DNA of 54,041 nt from JBOHBN01 sp050698355 (GTDB taxonomy: Bacteria > Actinomycetota > Actinomycetes > Streptosporangiales > WHST01): contig JBOHBN010000354.1 in assembly GCA_050698355.1 (NCBI GenBank), positions 1 through 54,041 of the forward strand. Reading direction: 5' to 3'. The notes under the pieces are model-generated. The model made no database searches and was not told the origin of the DNA. It worked only from the letters and a program-made list of their open reading frames with translations. The translations under genes were made by a program, and so were the position numbers. The number at the start of each line of letters is the position of its first letter. Positions within the stretch are counted from its first letter, which is position 1. Positions 33,702 through 41,170 of the stretch are shown here, piece after piece.

Positions 33702-34478
33702 ATGGAGGAGGCCGACCGCGGCGGGTCGGATTTCGTCCAGTCGCTGGAGCGCGGCCTCGCCGTTATCCGCGCCTTCGACGCCGACCACCCGAAACGTACG
33801 CTGAGCGACGTCGCGCGCGCGACCGGGCTCACCCGCGCGGCCGCGCGCAGGTTCCTGCACACGCTGGTCGAGCTCGGCTACATGCGCACCGACGGCCGGC
33901 TGTTCGCGCCGCGCCCGCGCATCCTGGAACTCGGGTACGCGTACCTGTCCGGCCTCAGCCTGCCGCAGGTGGCCGAGCCGCACATGGAGGCGCTCGTCGA
34001 GCAGCTGCACGAGTCGTGCTCGGTGTCGGTCCTCGACGAGGGCGACGTTGTCTACGTCGCCCGCGTGCCGACCAAGCGCATCATGACCGTGGCGATCAGC
34101 GTGGGCACCAGGTTCCCCGCGTACGCCACGTCGATGGGCCGCGTCCTGCTCGCCCACCAGCCCCGTCCGTGGCTGGAGCACTACCTGGCCGAGACGTCGT
34201 TCCAGCCGCTCACCAGGCGCACCGTGACCGACCCGCACCGGCTCCGGGAGATACTCGCGCGGGTACGCGGCCGCGGGTACGCGATCGTCGACCAGGAGCT
34301 GGAGGAGGGGCTGCGCTCGATCGCCGTACCGATCCACGGTGAGGACGGCGTGGTCGCCGCGATGAACGTGTCCGCGCACGCCAGCCGCGGCACCCTCGAG
34401 TCCGTACGCAGCGAGATCCTGCCACGGCTGCGCGAGACGGCGAAGCTCGTCGAGGAGGACCTGCGCGCCCTCGGGTGA
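33702..34478 (+). CDS. pcaR: IclR-family regulator of the pca locus
   Basis: A 258-residue regulator from ATG 33702 with GAGGAGAGGAG upstream (an earlier ATG at 33669 overlaps the pcaDC stop). The helix-turn-helix is FVQSLERGLAVIRAF, LSDVARATGLTRAAARRFLH and LGYMRTDG. The effector domain follows (SCSVSVLDEGDVVYVAR, GTRFPAYATSMGRVLLA, YAIVDQELEEGLRSIAVPI). It is of the PcaR/PcaU/PobR subgroup. It probably responds to protocatechuate or 3-oxoadipate and controls the divergent promoters at 28.1-28.3 kb. Confidence 0.88.
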   Translation: MEEADRGGSDFVQSLERGLAVIRAFDADHPKRTLSDVARATGLTRAAARRFLHTLVELGYMRTDGRLFAPRPRILELGYAYLSGLSLPQVAEPHMEALVEQLHESCSVSVLDEGDVVYVARVPTKRIMTVAISVGTRFPAYATSMGRVLLAHQPRPWLEHYLAETSFQPLTRRTVTDPHRLREILARVRGRGYAIVDQELEEGLRSIAVPIHGEDGVVAAMNVSAHASRGTLESVRSEILPRLRETAKLVEEDLRALG

Positions 34479-34563
34479 GCCTCGACCCCTTCATGATCAC
34501 CGGGTAGACGCAAGCGATGGTGTCGCATTCTCGCTAGCTTCCAGCGTGTCCCGGGGTCATGCT

Positions 34564-36042
34564 GTGGATGTGCATGAGGACAGGGAACGCTGCATAGGAG
34601 CGGTGCAATCGAAGGACGCCCGGTTCGACGGCTGGTTCTTCACCGCGGTTGTGACGACCGGGATCTACTGCCGGTCGAGCTGCCCGGCGGTGCCGCCGAA
34701 AGCGGAGAACATGCGCTTCTACCCGAGCGCGGCGGCCGCGCAGCAGGCCGGCTTCCGCGCGTGCAAGCGCTGCCGGCCGGACGCGAGCCCCGGCTCCCCG
34801 GAGTGGAACGTGCGTGCCGATGTCGTTGCCCGGGCCATGCGGCTCATCGCGGACGGCGTCGTCGACCGGGACGGCGTGCCCGGGCTCGCAGACCGGCTGG
34901 GATACAGCGTCCGTCAGCTCCAACGTCAGCTCGTCGCCGAGCTCGGCGCCGGGCCGCTCGCGCTCGCACGGGCGCAGCGCGCGCAGACCGCCCGGTTGCT
35001 GGTCGAGACGACCGCGGTGCCGATGGCCGACATCGCGTTCGCCGCGGGGTTCGCCAGCGTGCGCGCCTTCAACGACGCCGTACGGGAGGTGTTCGCCGCA
35101 TCGCCTACGCAGCTGCGCGGGCGAGCCGGTAATCAGGGCGGTGCGCCGACCACGGGCACGCTGTCGTTGCGGCTGCCGTTCCGGGCGCCGCTCACACCGG
35201 ACAACCTGTTCGGGCACCTCGTCGCGACCGCGGTGCCCGGGGTAGAGGAGTGGCGCGACGGTGCGTACCGGCGCACGCTGCGGCTGCCGCACGGGCACGG
35301 GATCGTCGCGTTGCGGCCGCGACCGGAGTACGTGGACTGCCGGCTCACCCTCACCGACCTACGCGACCTTGCCATCGCGATCAGCCGCTGCCGGTGGCTG
35401 CTCGACCTCGACGCCGACCCGGTCGCCGTCGACGACCTGCTCCGTACGGACACTGCGCTCGCACCGTGGGTCGACAAGGCCCCCGGCCGGCGCGTACCGC
35501 GCACCGTCGACGGCGCCGAGTTCGCCGTGCGTGCCGTGCTCGGTCAGCAGGTGTCGACGGCGGCGGCCCGTACGCACGCCGCCCGGCTGGTGGCGGCCCA
35601 CGGCGAGCGGGTGGACGACCCGGCCGGCGGCCTCACCCACCTGTTCCCGTCACCGGCGGCGCTCGCCGCGCTCGACCCCGACTCGCTCGCATTCCCGCAG
35701 GCGCGCCGCCGGAGCATCACCGCGTTGGTCGCGGAGCTTGCCGCCGGCGGGATCGACCTCGGCGTCGGCAGCGACTGGCAGCGCGCACGGGACCGGCTGT
35801 CGGCGCTGCCCGGGCTCGGGCCGTGGACGGTGGAGACGGTCGCGATGCGGGCGCTCGGCGACCCCGACGCGTTCGTGCCGACCGACCTCGGCGTCCGTAC
35901 CGCTGCCCGCGCGCTCGGGTTGCCCGCCACGCCAGCGGCGCTCACCGGCCGCGCCGCGGCATGGCGGCCGTGGCGCGCGTACGCGGTGCAGTACCTGTGG
36001 GCGACCGGCGACCACCCGATCAACCGGCTGCCGGACGAGTGA
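34564..36042 (+). CDS. alkA: Ada-type regulatory domain fused to AlkA DNA glycosylase
   Basis: A 492-residue DNA repair protein. The N-terminal Ada zinc domain has YCRSSCPAVPP and ACKRCRPDASPG, the four cysteines that sense methyl phosphotriesters. An AraC helix-turn-helix follows (LADRLGYSVRQLQRQL, ADIAFAAGFASVRAFNDAVR). The C-terminal half is an AlkA HhH-GPD glycosylase: LSALPGLGPWTVETVAMRAL with the catalytic aspartate in DAFVPTDLGVR. There is no O6-methyltransferase domain. It excises alkylated bases and probably activates its own synthesis. The start is uncertain: GTG 34546, 34564 and 34570 are all in frame; homology favours a start close to VHEDRERC. Confidence 0.9.
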   Translation: MDVHEDRERCIGAVQSKDARFDGWFFTAVVTTGIYCRSSCPAVPPKAENMRFYPSAAAAQQAGFRACKRCRPDASPGSPEWNVRADVVARAMRLIADGVVDRDGVPGLADRLGYSVRQLQRQLVAELGAGPLALARAQRAQTARLLVETTAVPMADIAFAAGFASVRAFNDAVREVFAASPTQLRGRAGNQGGAPTTGTLSLRLPFRAPLTPDNLFGHLVATAVPGVEEWRDGAYRRTLRLPHGHGIVALRPRPEYVDCRLTLTDLRDLAIAISRCRWLLDLDADPVAVDDLLRTDTALAPWVDKAPGRRVPRTVDGAEFAVRAVLGQQVSTAAARTHAARLVAAHGERVDDPAGGLTHLFPSPAALAALDPDSLAFPQARRRSITALVAELAAGGIDLGVGSDWQRARDRLSALPGLGPWTVETVAMRALGDPDAFVPTDLGVRTAARALGLPATPAALTGRAAAWRPWRAYAVQYLWATGDHPINRLPDE

Positions 36043-36045
36043 CCG

Positions 36046-36471
36046 TCAGGACGTGGGTGGCGCGAGCCGCAACCCGTCGTCCTCCACCACGTTGATGAGC
36101 GTGTTGGCGGCCATCACGATGTAGTCCCAGAACGCCCGGTCCTGCTCCGCCGGTAACTCGATCTCGTCGAGCGCCTCGCGCATGTGCCCGAGCCACGCGT
36201 CCCGCGCCTTGGTGTCGATGTGGAAAGGCGTGTGCCGCATCCGCAGCCGCGGATGGCCGCGGCGCTCGCTGTACGTCCGTGGGCCGCCCCAGTACTGCAC
36301 GAGGAACATGCGCAGTCGCTCCTCGGAGCTGTCCAGGTCGTCGGGGTACATTGCGGAGAGCAGCGGGTCGCTCGCCACACCCTGATAGAAACGGTGGATG
36401 AGCCGACGGAACGTCTCCTCGCCGCCCACCAGGTCGTAGAAGGATGCTTCGGGCTCCGCGCTTTCAGGCAT
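36046..36471 (-). CDS. glbO: Truncated haemoglobin, group II (GlbO-like)
   Basis: A 141-residue globin from ATG 36471. The group II marks are FYDLVGGEETFRRLIHRFY, then VQYWGGPRTYSERRGHPRL and the proximal haem histidine in RMRHTPFHI. The C-terminal helices are HMREALDEIELPAEQDRAFW and YIVMAANTLINV. Such proteins bind O2 and NO and support respiration or peroxide handling. Convergent with alkA (3-base gap) and divergent from osmC across only 46 bases, so the two oxidative-stress genes may share a control region. Confidence 0.92.
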   Translation of the reverse strand: MPESAEPEASFYDLVGGEETFRRLIHRFYQGVASDPLLSAMYPDDLDSSEERLRMFLVQYWGGPRTYSERRGHPRLRMRHTPFHIDTKARDAWLGHMREALDEIELPAEQDRAFWDYIVMAANTLINVVEDDGLRLAPPTS

Positions 36472-36517
36472 ATAGGCAATGCTGCCACGTACGGCAGCCC
36501 GCTCGACAGGAGACAGC

Positions 36518-36943
36518 ATGGCGACGACACGCAAGGCCAGCGCGCACTGGGAGGGCTCGCTGTTCGAGGGCCAGGGCGCGGTCACCCTGGACTCGTCCGG
36601 CATCGGTACGTACCAGGTGAGCTGGCCGGCCAGGGCGGAGGAGGCCGGCGGCAAGACGAGCCCCGAGGAGCTCATCGCGGCCGCGCACGCCACCTGCTTT
36701 TCCATGGCGCTGTCGAACGGCCTGGCGAACGCCGGCACCCCGCCGCAGTCCGTCGACACGACCGCCGACGTGACCTTCCAGCCGGGCGAGGGCATCACCG
36801 GCATCAAGCTCACCGTGCACGCCTCTGTACCGGGGCTCTCCGCCGAGGACTTCCAGAAGGCGGCCGAGGACGCCAAGGCGGGCTGCCCGGTCAGCCAGGC
36901 GCTGGCCGGCACGACCATCACGCTGGAAGCCGTCCTGGCCTAG
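36518..36943 (+). CDS. osmC: OsmC/Ohr-family peroxiredoxin (organic hydroperoxide reductase)
   Basis: A 141-residue protein from ATG 36518 with ACAGGAGAC upstream. The two redox cysteines are in AAAHATCFSMALSNGLA and AKAGCPVSQALAG. The N-terminal ATTRKASAHWEGSLFEGQG is typical of the OsmC branch. It reduces organic and fatty-acid peroxides in the cytoplasm using thiols. Its end is followed by a hairpin repeat. Confidence 0.93.
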   Translation: MATTRKASAHWEGSLFEGQGAVTLDSSGIGTYQVSWPARAEEAGGKTSPEELIAAAHATCFSMALSNGLANAGTPPQSVDTTADVTFQPGEGITGIKLTVHASVPGLSAEDFQKAAEDAKAGCPVSQALAGTTITLEAVLA

Positions 36944-36972
36944 CGCCCCTGCATGGCCCCCCGTATCTGAGA

Positions 36973-37020
36973 ATGTGTCAGTACGCCAGCACGCTATAGC
37001 GAGCTGACGTACTGACACAT
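36973..37020. repeat. Structured palindromic repeat, copy 2
   Basis: A 48-base hairpin: ATGTGTCAGTACG pairs perfectly with CGTACTGACACAT (13 pairs), then CAG with CTG, then CGC with GCG around a TATA loop. It lies between the convergent osmC and mscS genes, 30 and 6 bases from their stops, the place of a bidirectional terminator. It is related to copy 1 (12622-12663). Confidence 0.75.
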
Positions 37021-37025
37021 CACGA

Positions 37026-37904
37026 TCAGCTGTGGTTGCCGTCGGACGGATCGGCGAGCACCGTGACCGGTTCCGCGGGCACCTCCTCGGACGGTTGCTC
37101 CGGGTACGCGAGGATCGCGCGGGCGCGGGCACGCAGCTCGGCGGCGACCTCGCTGGCGCGCAGCGGCGAGGTGCGGACAGTGACCTGTATGACGTAGTGG
37201 TCGGTGGCGAGTTCGACCACGCCCGCGACCTCGGGGTCGTCGAGCACGACGCTCTGCCACTGCTCCTCGTCGCGCAACGCCCGCGCCATCTCCCGGAGCT
37301 GCTCGCGCACCGCGGTGAGGTCACGATCGGCCGGAACGGGCACGTCGACCACCGCCCGCCCCCAGCCCTGGCTCAGGTTGCCCACCCGGGGGATCTGCCC
37401 GTTACGCACGTACCAGACGCCGCCGTCGCTGTCGCGCAACCGGGTCGTACGCAGGCCGACAGCCTCGACGGTGCCGGTGACCGTGCCGACGTCGACCACG
37501 TCGCCGACGCCGTACTGGTCCGCGCCGAGCATCGCGATGCCGGCGAGGAAGTCGCTGATGATCTCGCGTGCCCCGAAGCCGATGATCAAGCTGACCACCC
37601 CGACTCCGGCGAACACCTTGGTCAGGTCCACCTCGAGCGACCAGCGCAGGATGACGATGATCGCGATCAGGCCGATGACAAACGAGGCGACGCTCTGCAG
37701 CAGGGACGCCGCGGTCTGCGTGCGCTGCTGGCGCCGCTCGGAGAGCAGGGCGGCGCTCCGGCCGGGGAACAGCTTCCACTGCGGCATCCGGCTCTCGCCG
37801 ATGCGCCGGGCGATCCGCCGCAGCAGGTAACCGAGCAGCACGCGCACGCCGATCGCCAGCGCGATTGCGGCGGCTGCTACGGCAAGCTTGAGATACCAGG
37901 GCAC
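37026..37904 (-). CDS. MscS-family small-conductance mechanosensitive channel
   Basis: A 292-residue membrane protein. An N-terminal membrane segment (LAVAAAAIALAIGVRVLLGY), a charged loop, a second segment (VIGLIAIIVILRW), and the pore helix region VGVVSLIIGFGAREIISDFL are followed by the beta domain (YGVGDVVDVGTVTGTVEAVG, TTRLRDSDGGVWYVRNGQI) and the C-terminal alpha/beta domain. It releases solutes on osmotic downshock. The acidic tail is low-complexity. It ends beside the palindromic repeat. Confidence 0.9.
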   Translation of the reverse strand: MPWYLKLAVAAAAIALAIGVRVLLGYLLRRIARRIGESRMPQWKLFPGRSAALLSERRQQRTQTAASLLQSVASFVIGLIAIIVILRWSLEVDLTKVFAGVGVVSLIIGFGAREIISDFLAGIAMLGADQYGVGDVVDVGTVTGTVEAVGLRTTRLRDSDGGVWYVRNGQIPRVGNLSQGWGRAVVDVPVPADRDLTAVREQLREMARALRDEEQWQSVVLDDPEVAGVVELATDHYVIQVTVRTSPLRASEVAAELRARARAILAYPEQPSEEVPAEPVTVLADPSDGNHS

Positions 37905-37915
37905 GGCAGTTCAGG

Positions 37916-38305
37916 CTACCGATTCCCGCCGGATGGCTGGTCGGCCGGCCACATCCGTTCCACCAGATGCATCGTCTCGGCGCGGGTCAGCCCGGCGTCG
38001 CGTACGGCATCGATGAACCGTTTGGCGGCCACCGCCGCGTGCGTGTGGGCCGGCGTGGCCGCGCCATCCATGTCGGCGACGAAGGTGCCGTGCCGCCCCC
38101 TGCTGACCACGACGCCTGTGCTCTCCAGCTCCCGGTACGCGCGGGCCACCGTGTTCACCGCCAGGTCCAGGTCCTTGGCGAGCTGGCGTACGGTCGGCAG
38201 CCGGCTGCCCGCGGTAAGCCTGCCCTGCGCGACGTGCTCGGTGACCTGCGCGCGTACCTGCTCGTACGGTGGTGTGGCTGAGCGGGCATCGACCTCGATG
38301 ATCAT
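37916..38305 (-). CDS. GntR-family regulator, YtrA type
   Basis: A 129-residue protein from ATG 38305: a GntR winged helix (PPYEQVRAQVTEHVAQG, GSRLPTVRQLAKDLDLAVNT, ARAYRELESTGVV, GRHGTFVAD) and a short helical C-terminal dimerisation region, the pattern of YtrA. YtrA proteins usually repress a membrane-transport operon of which they are part. It overlaps the upstream membrane-protein gene by four bases (ATGA), so both share the promoter with the TTTGTCGCAA repeats at 39.2 kb. Confidence 0.9.
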   Translation of the reverse strand: MIIEVDARSATPPYEQVRAQVTEHVAQGRLTAGSRLPTVRQLAKDLDLAVNTVARAYRELESTGVVVSRGRHGTFVADMDGAATPAHTHAAVAAKRFIDAVRDAGLTRAETMHLVERMWPADQPSGGNR

Positions 38306-39183
38306 CGCTGGCCCCCGTCGGCTGTCTCGTAGAGGCGTAGGAAGCGGCGTGCGGGCCCGGTGAGGCCCTCGGCAGCGACCGCGAGCAAGATCAGCCCGGC
38401 CGTCGCAACGACGAAGACGCCCCCAGCGGCTGCAACGGACGTGACCGGCCCGGCGGCACGGAGCAGACCTGTCGCGCCAAAGGTGACCGCGCCGAGCACG
38501 TACGACACGCAGTACGCCGTGATGCCGATGTCGCGCAGCGCGAGACCGCGCAGGGCGTCCTCCCACCGCAGCCGGGTAGGTGAGTCCGCCGGCGGCGACA
38601 TGCCCAGGACGAAGCGTTGCGCGAGCGTGGCGATGGCGGTGATGGCCAGCGCTACGCAGACGCCCGCGATCAGCAGGCCGGTCCGGATCGGTTCTATCGG
38701 CGTGCGGGCGCTCGCCAGTGCCGCCACGGCGGCGGACACCGGCAACAGCAGGGCGGCGTACGGCGCGGCGACCTCGACCGGAAGCAGGAAGTCGCTCAGC
38801 CGGCGGCGCCGCACCACCGCGGCCCGGACTCCGGGCTCGCCGGCGGTGCGCCCGGAGTCGAGTACATGGACGGTGAGCGCGCCCACGCCTGCGCCGACGA
38901 TGACGGCTGCGGTGGACCAGCTGAACGGATCGGTGGAGGTACTGCTGGCGATGCGCGCGAGCAGGCTGACCAGGAGGCCAACTCCAGCGCCTCCGGTGCA
39001 CGCGCGCACCCTGCGGCGCAGCCGTCGCCGCACCAGGTCGGCTATCGGCCGGTCGATCTCGAGGCCGGTGCGCGCGGCGAGCTTGGCCACGCCGCGCTCG
39101 GCCGACCTCGGCGCCGTGAACCAGCCCACCAGGACCATCACGATGCCGATGAAGGCGATAACCCCCAGTCCGATCGGTGTCAT
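38302..39183 (-). CDS. Hypothetical multi-pass membrane protein
   Basis: A 293-residue protein I do not recognise. The first segment is IGLGVIAFIGIVMVLVGWF, followed by a basic cytoplasmic stretch rich in arginine (VRRRLRRRVRACTGG), then six or so further hydrophobic segments. ATG 39183 has GGGAG upstream. It is co-transcribed with the YtrA-type regulator. The context suggests a component of an envelope or export system, but there is no ATPase nearby. No catalytic motif was seen. Confidence 0.7.
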   Translation of the reverse strand: MTPIGLGVIAFIGIVMVLVGWFTAPRSAERGVAKLAARTGLEIDRPIADLVRRRLRRRVRACTGGAGVGLLVSLLARIASSTSTDPFSWSTAAVIVGAGVGALTVHVLDSGRTAGEPGVRAAVVRRRRLSDFLLPVEVAAPYAALLLPVSAAVAALASARTPIEPIRTGLLIAGVCVALAITAIATLAQRFVLGMSPPADSPTRLRWEDALRGLALRDIGITAYCVSYVLGAVTFGATGLLRAAGPVTSVAAAGGVFVVATAGLILLAVAAEGLTGPARRFLRLYETADGGQR

Positions 39184-39194
39184 CTCGTTCTCCC

Positions 39195-39249
39195 TTTGTC
39201 GCAAGTCATCGTACCAACGTATTGCTACAAAGACTGTATTGCGACAAAG
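39195..39249. promoter_or_regulatory. Repeat cluster in the promoter of the membrane protein/YtrA operon
   Basis: TTTGTCGCAA (39195-39204) and TTGCGACAAA (39239-39248) form a perfect 10-base inverted repeat. TATTGCTACAAAG (39220-39232) is a near copy of TATTGCGACAAAG (39237-39249), offset by 17 bases. Three half-sites just upstream of the operon fit a YtrA-type operator. Confidence 0.6.
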
Positions 39250-39291
39250 CGAGGTACGCAAGTCCATGGGGCGGCCGAGTACCGTGCATCC

Positions 39292-39408
39292 GTGCTGGCC
39301 TACGTGTTCTTCCACCGCCCGGCCGCGGGTGCGGACGCCCGGACCTACGAGGCACGGCTGACGGCGTTCCACGAGACGCTCGACCTGCCCTCGGCCGCTG
39401 ACGTTCAT
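39292..39408 (+). pseudogene. 5' fragment of a small conserved gene, truncated
   Basis: From GTG 39292 the frame reads LAYVFFHRPAAGADART, then YEARLTAFHETLDLPSAAD, which has the look of a small uncharacterised actinobacterial protein family with a YVFFHRP start. After about 35 codons this resemblance stops and the frame runs antisense into hyuB. No ribosome site is clear. It is probably a remnant; a false signal is possible. Confidence 0.35.
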
Positions 39409-39427
39409 ATACGTCCGGGGGATGGCG

Positions 39428-41170
39428 TCACTCGCCGCGGAGCCTGCGCGTCTCCTCCGCGTCGATGCGGTACGCGGCTGGCGGTCGCACCAGCGCGTCG
39501 GCAGGGCCCGTGTACTCGATCGCGACTCCGTAGACGTCGCGAGCGGCGCCGATGCTGACGTACCCGTCGACCACGTCGGCGAGAACGCGCTCGGCGGGCC
39601 GCTGCTGCGGGTCGCCGTAACCGCCGCCGCCGGGGAAGCGGAACAGCACGCGGCCGTCACGGTCGAGCCGGACGAGTTGTTTGCGCGGGAGCGCCTCGCC
39701 GGTGCGTGCGTCGACGAACGACCCGGCCGCACCGGGCAGGCCGCCGAGCGCGCCTGGGGCGGCATGGCCTACCCGGTCGATGTTCGCGTTCACGGTCCAC
39801 GACAGCTCGCCGCGCCGTTCAACTTCCAGGAGCTGGCCGAGCCCGCCGCGGAAGGTGCCGCCGCCGCCGGAGTCCTGCCGGATCTCGCGGCGGCGCTGTA
39901 CGAGCGGGGTGAGCGTCTCGACCACTTCGGTCGGCGCGGCACGTACGCCGGTCGGAAAGCCGGTGGTCGTCAGGCCGTCCAGCTCCTTGCGCCCGCCGGT
40001 GCCGCCCGCGCCGAACGCGGTGAGCGTGAACGGCTCGCCCTCCGCCGTCGTGCCGCCACGCCACACTGTCATCCACAGCGCGTCGGCGCTCGCGGCGGGC
40101 AGCCGCCCGCCCAGCGCCGGTCGCAGAGCCTCGAACACCAGGCTCGGCAGGAAGTGGCCGACCAGGTGCCTGGACGCGACGGGTGCGGGGTCGACGCAGT
40201 TGAGGACCGAGCCGCGAGGCGCTGTCACCTCCACCGGACGGAACGAGCCGGCGTTGTGCGGTACGTCCGGCGCCAGCGCCGCCTTGATGGCGAACGACGT
40301 GTACGCCCGGGTGTAGTTGAGCACGACGTTCACGCCGTAGGTGGACTGGGGCGACGAGCCCGCGTAGTCCACGGTGATCGCGTCGCCGTCGATCGTCACC
40401 GTGACCCGCAGCCGCAGCGTCTCGTCGCCGAAGCCGTCGGACTCCATCATCGCGGAGTGCTCGCCGTCGGGAAGCTGCGCGAGCGCCTCGCGCAGCGCAT
40501 GCTCGGATCGCCGCATGATCTCGGCCGCGATCCCGTCCAGGGAGTCGAGGCCGAACTCGTCCAGTAGACGCAGGAGGCTTCGGCTGCCGACGTCGTTGCC
40601 GGCCACCTGGGCGTAGATGTCACCGATCGTCTCGTCCGGCGTGCGCACGTTGGCACGGATGATCCGCTCCAGTATGGGATCCGGCCGGCCCGCGTGCAGC
40701 AGCTTCAGGATGGGTAGCCGCAGGCCCTCCTCGTACACCTCGGTCGCCGCCGCCGACAGGATCCGGCCGCCGATGTCCGGTGAGTGACAGCAGCTCGCGA
40801 ACCAGGCGACGAGCCTGCCGGAACGGAAGACCGGCGTGGCAATGGTGAGGTCGTTGATCTGCCCCGCGGTCATCCATGGCTCGTTGGTGATGAGGATGTC
40901 GCCCTCGGCGAGCTCGGCGGCGGGGTAGGCGGCGACGATGTGCGTCATCCCGGTGGCCATCGCGTTGATGTGGCCGGGCGTCCCGCCCGTGGACTGGCCG
41001 ACCATCTGGCCGATCGAGTCGAACACCCCGCAGGCGAGGTCCAGTGACTCGCGCACGACGGGGCTGAACGCGGTGTTGACCAGCGCGGCCTGCTGCTCGT
41101 TGAGTATCGCGTGCAGGCGGGCCGCCACCAGGCCGACCACGATCGCGTCGTACGGCTCGGTGCTCGTCAT
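39428..41170 (-). CDS. hyuB: Hydantoinase/oxoprolinase family protein, B subunit
   Basis: A 580-residue subunit from ATG 41170, overlapping the hyuA stop by one base (TAATG). Family marks: AARLHAILNEQQAALVNTAF, SPVVRESLDLACGVFD, GTPGHINAMATG, GDILITNEPW, FASCCHSPDIGG, and the glycine-rich end RFPGGGGYGDPQQRP. With HyuA it opens hydantoin, 5-oxoproline or related lactam rings at the expense of ATP. Which ring is used cannot be told from sequence alone. A divergent GntR gene probably controls both. Confidence 0.9.
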   Translation of the reverse strand: MTSTEPYDAIVVGLVAARLHAILNEQQAALVNTAFSPVVRESLDLACGVFDSIGQMVGQSTGGTPGHINAMATGMTHIVAAYPAAELAEGDILITNEPWMTAGQINDLTIATPVFRSGRLVAWFASCCHSPDIGGRILSAAATEVYEEGLRLPILKLLHAGRPDPILERIIRANVRTPDETIGDIYAQVAGNDVGSRSLLRLLDEFGLDSLDGIAAEIMRRSEHALREALAQLPDGEHSAMMESDGFGDETLRLRVTVTIDGDAITVDYAGSSPQSTYGVNVVLNYTRAYTSFAIKAALAPDVPHNAGSFRPVEVTAPRGSVLNCVDPAPVASRHLVGHFLPSLVFEALRPALGGRLPAASADALWMTVWRGGTTAEGEPFTLTAFGAGGTGGRKELDGLTTTGFPTGVRAAPTEVVETLTPLVQRRREIRQDSGGGGTFRGGLGQLLEVERRGELSWTVNANIDRVGHAAPGALGGLPGAAGSFVDARTGEALPRKQLVRLDRDGRVLFRFPGGGGYGDPQQRPAERVLADVVDGYVSIGAARDVYGVAIEYTGPADALVRPPAAYRIDAEETRRLRGE

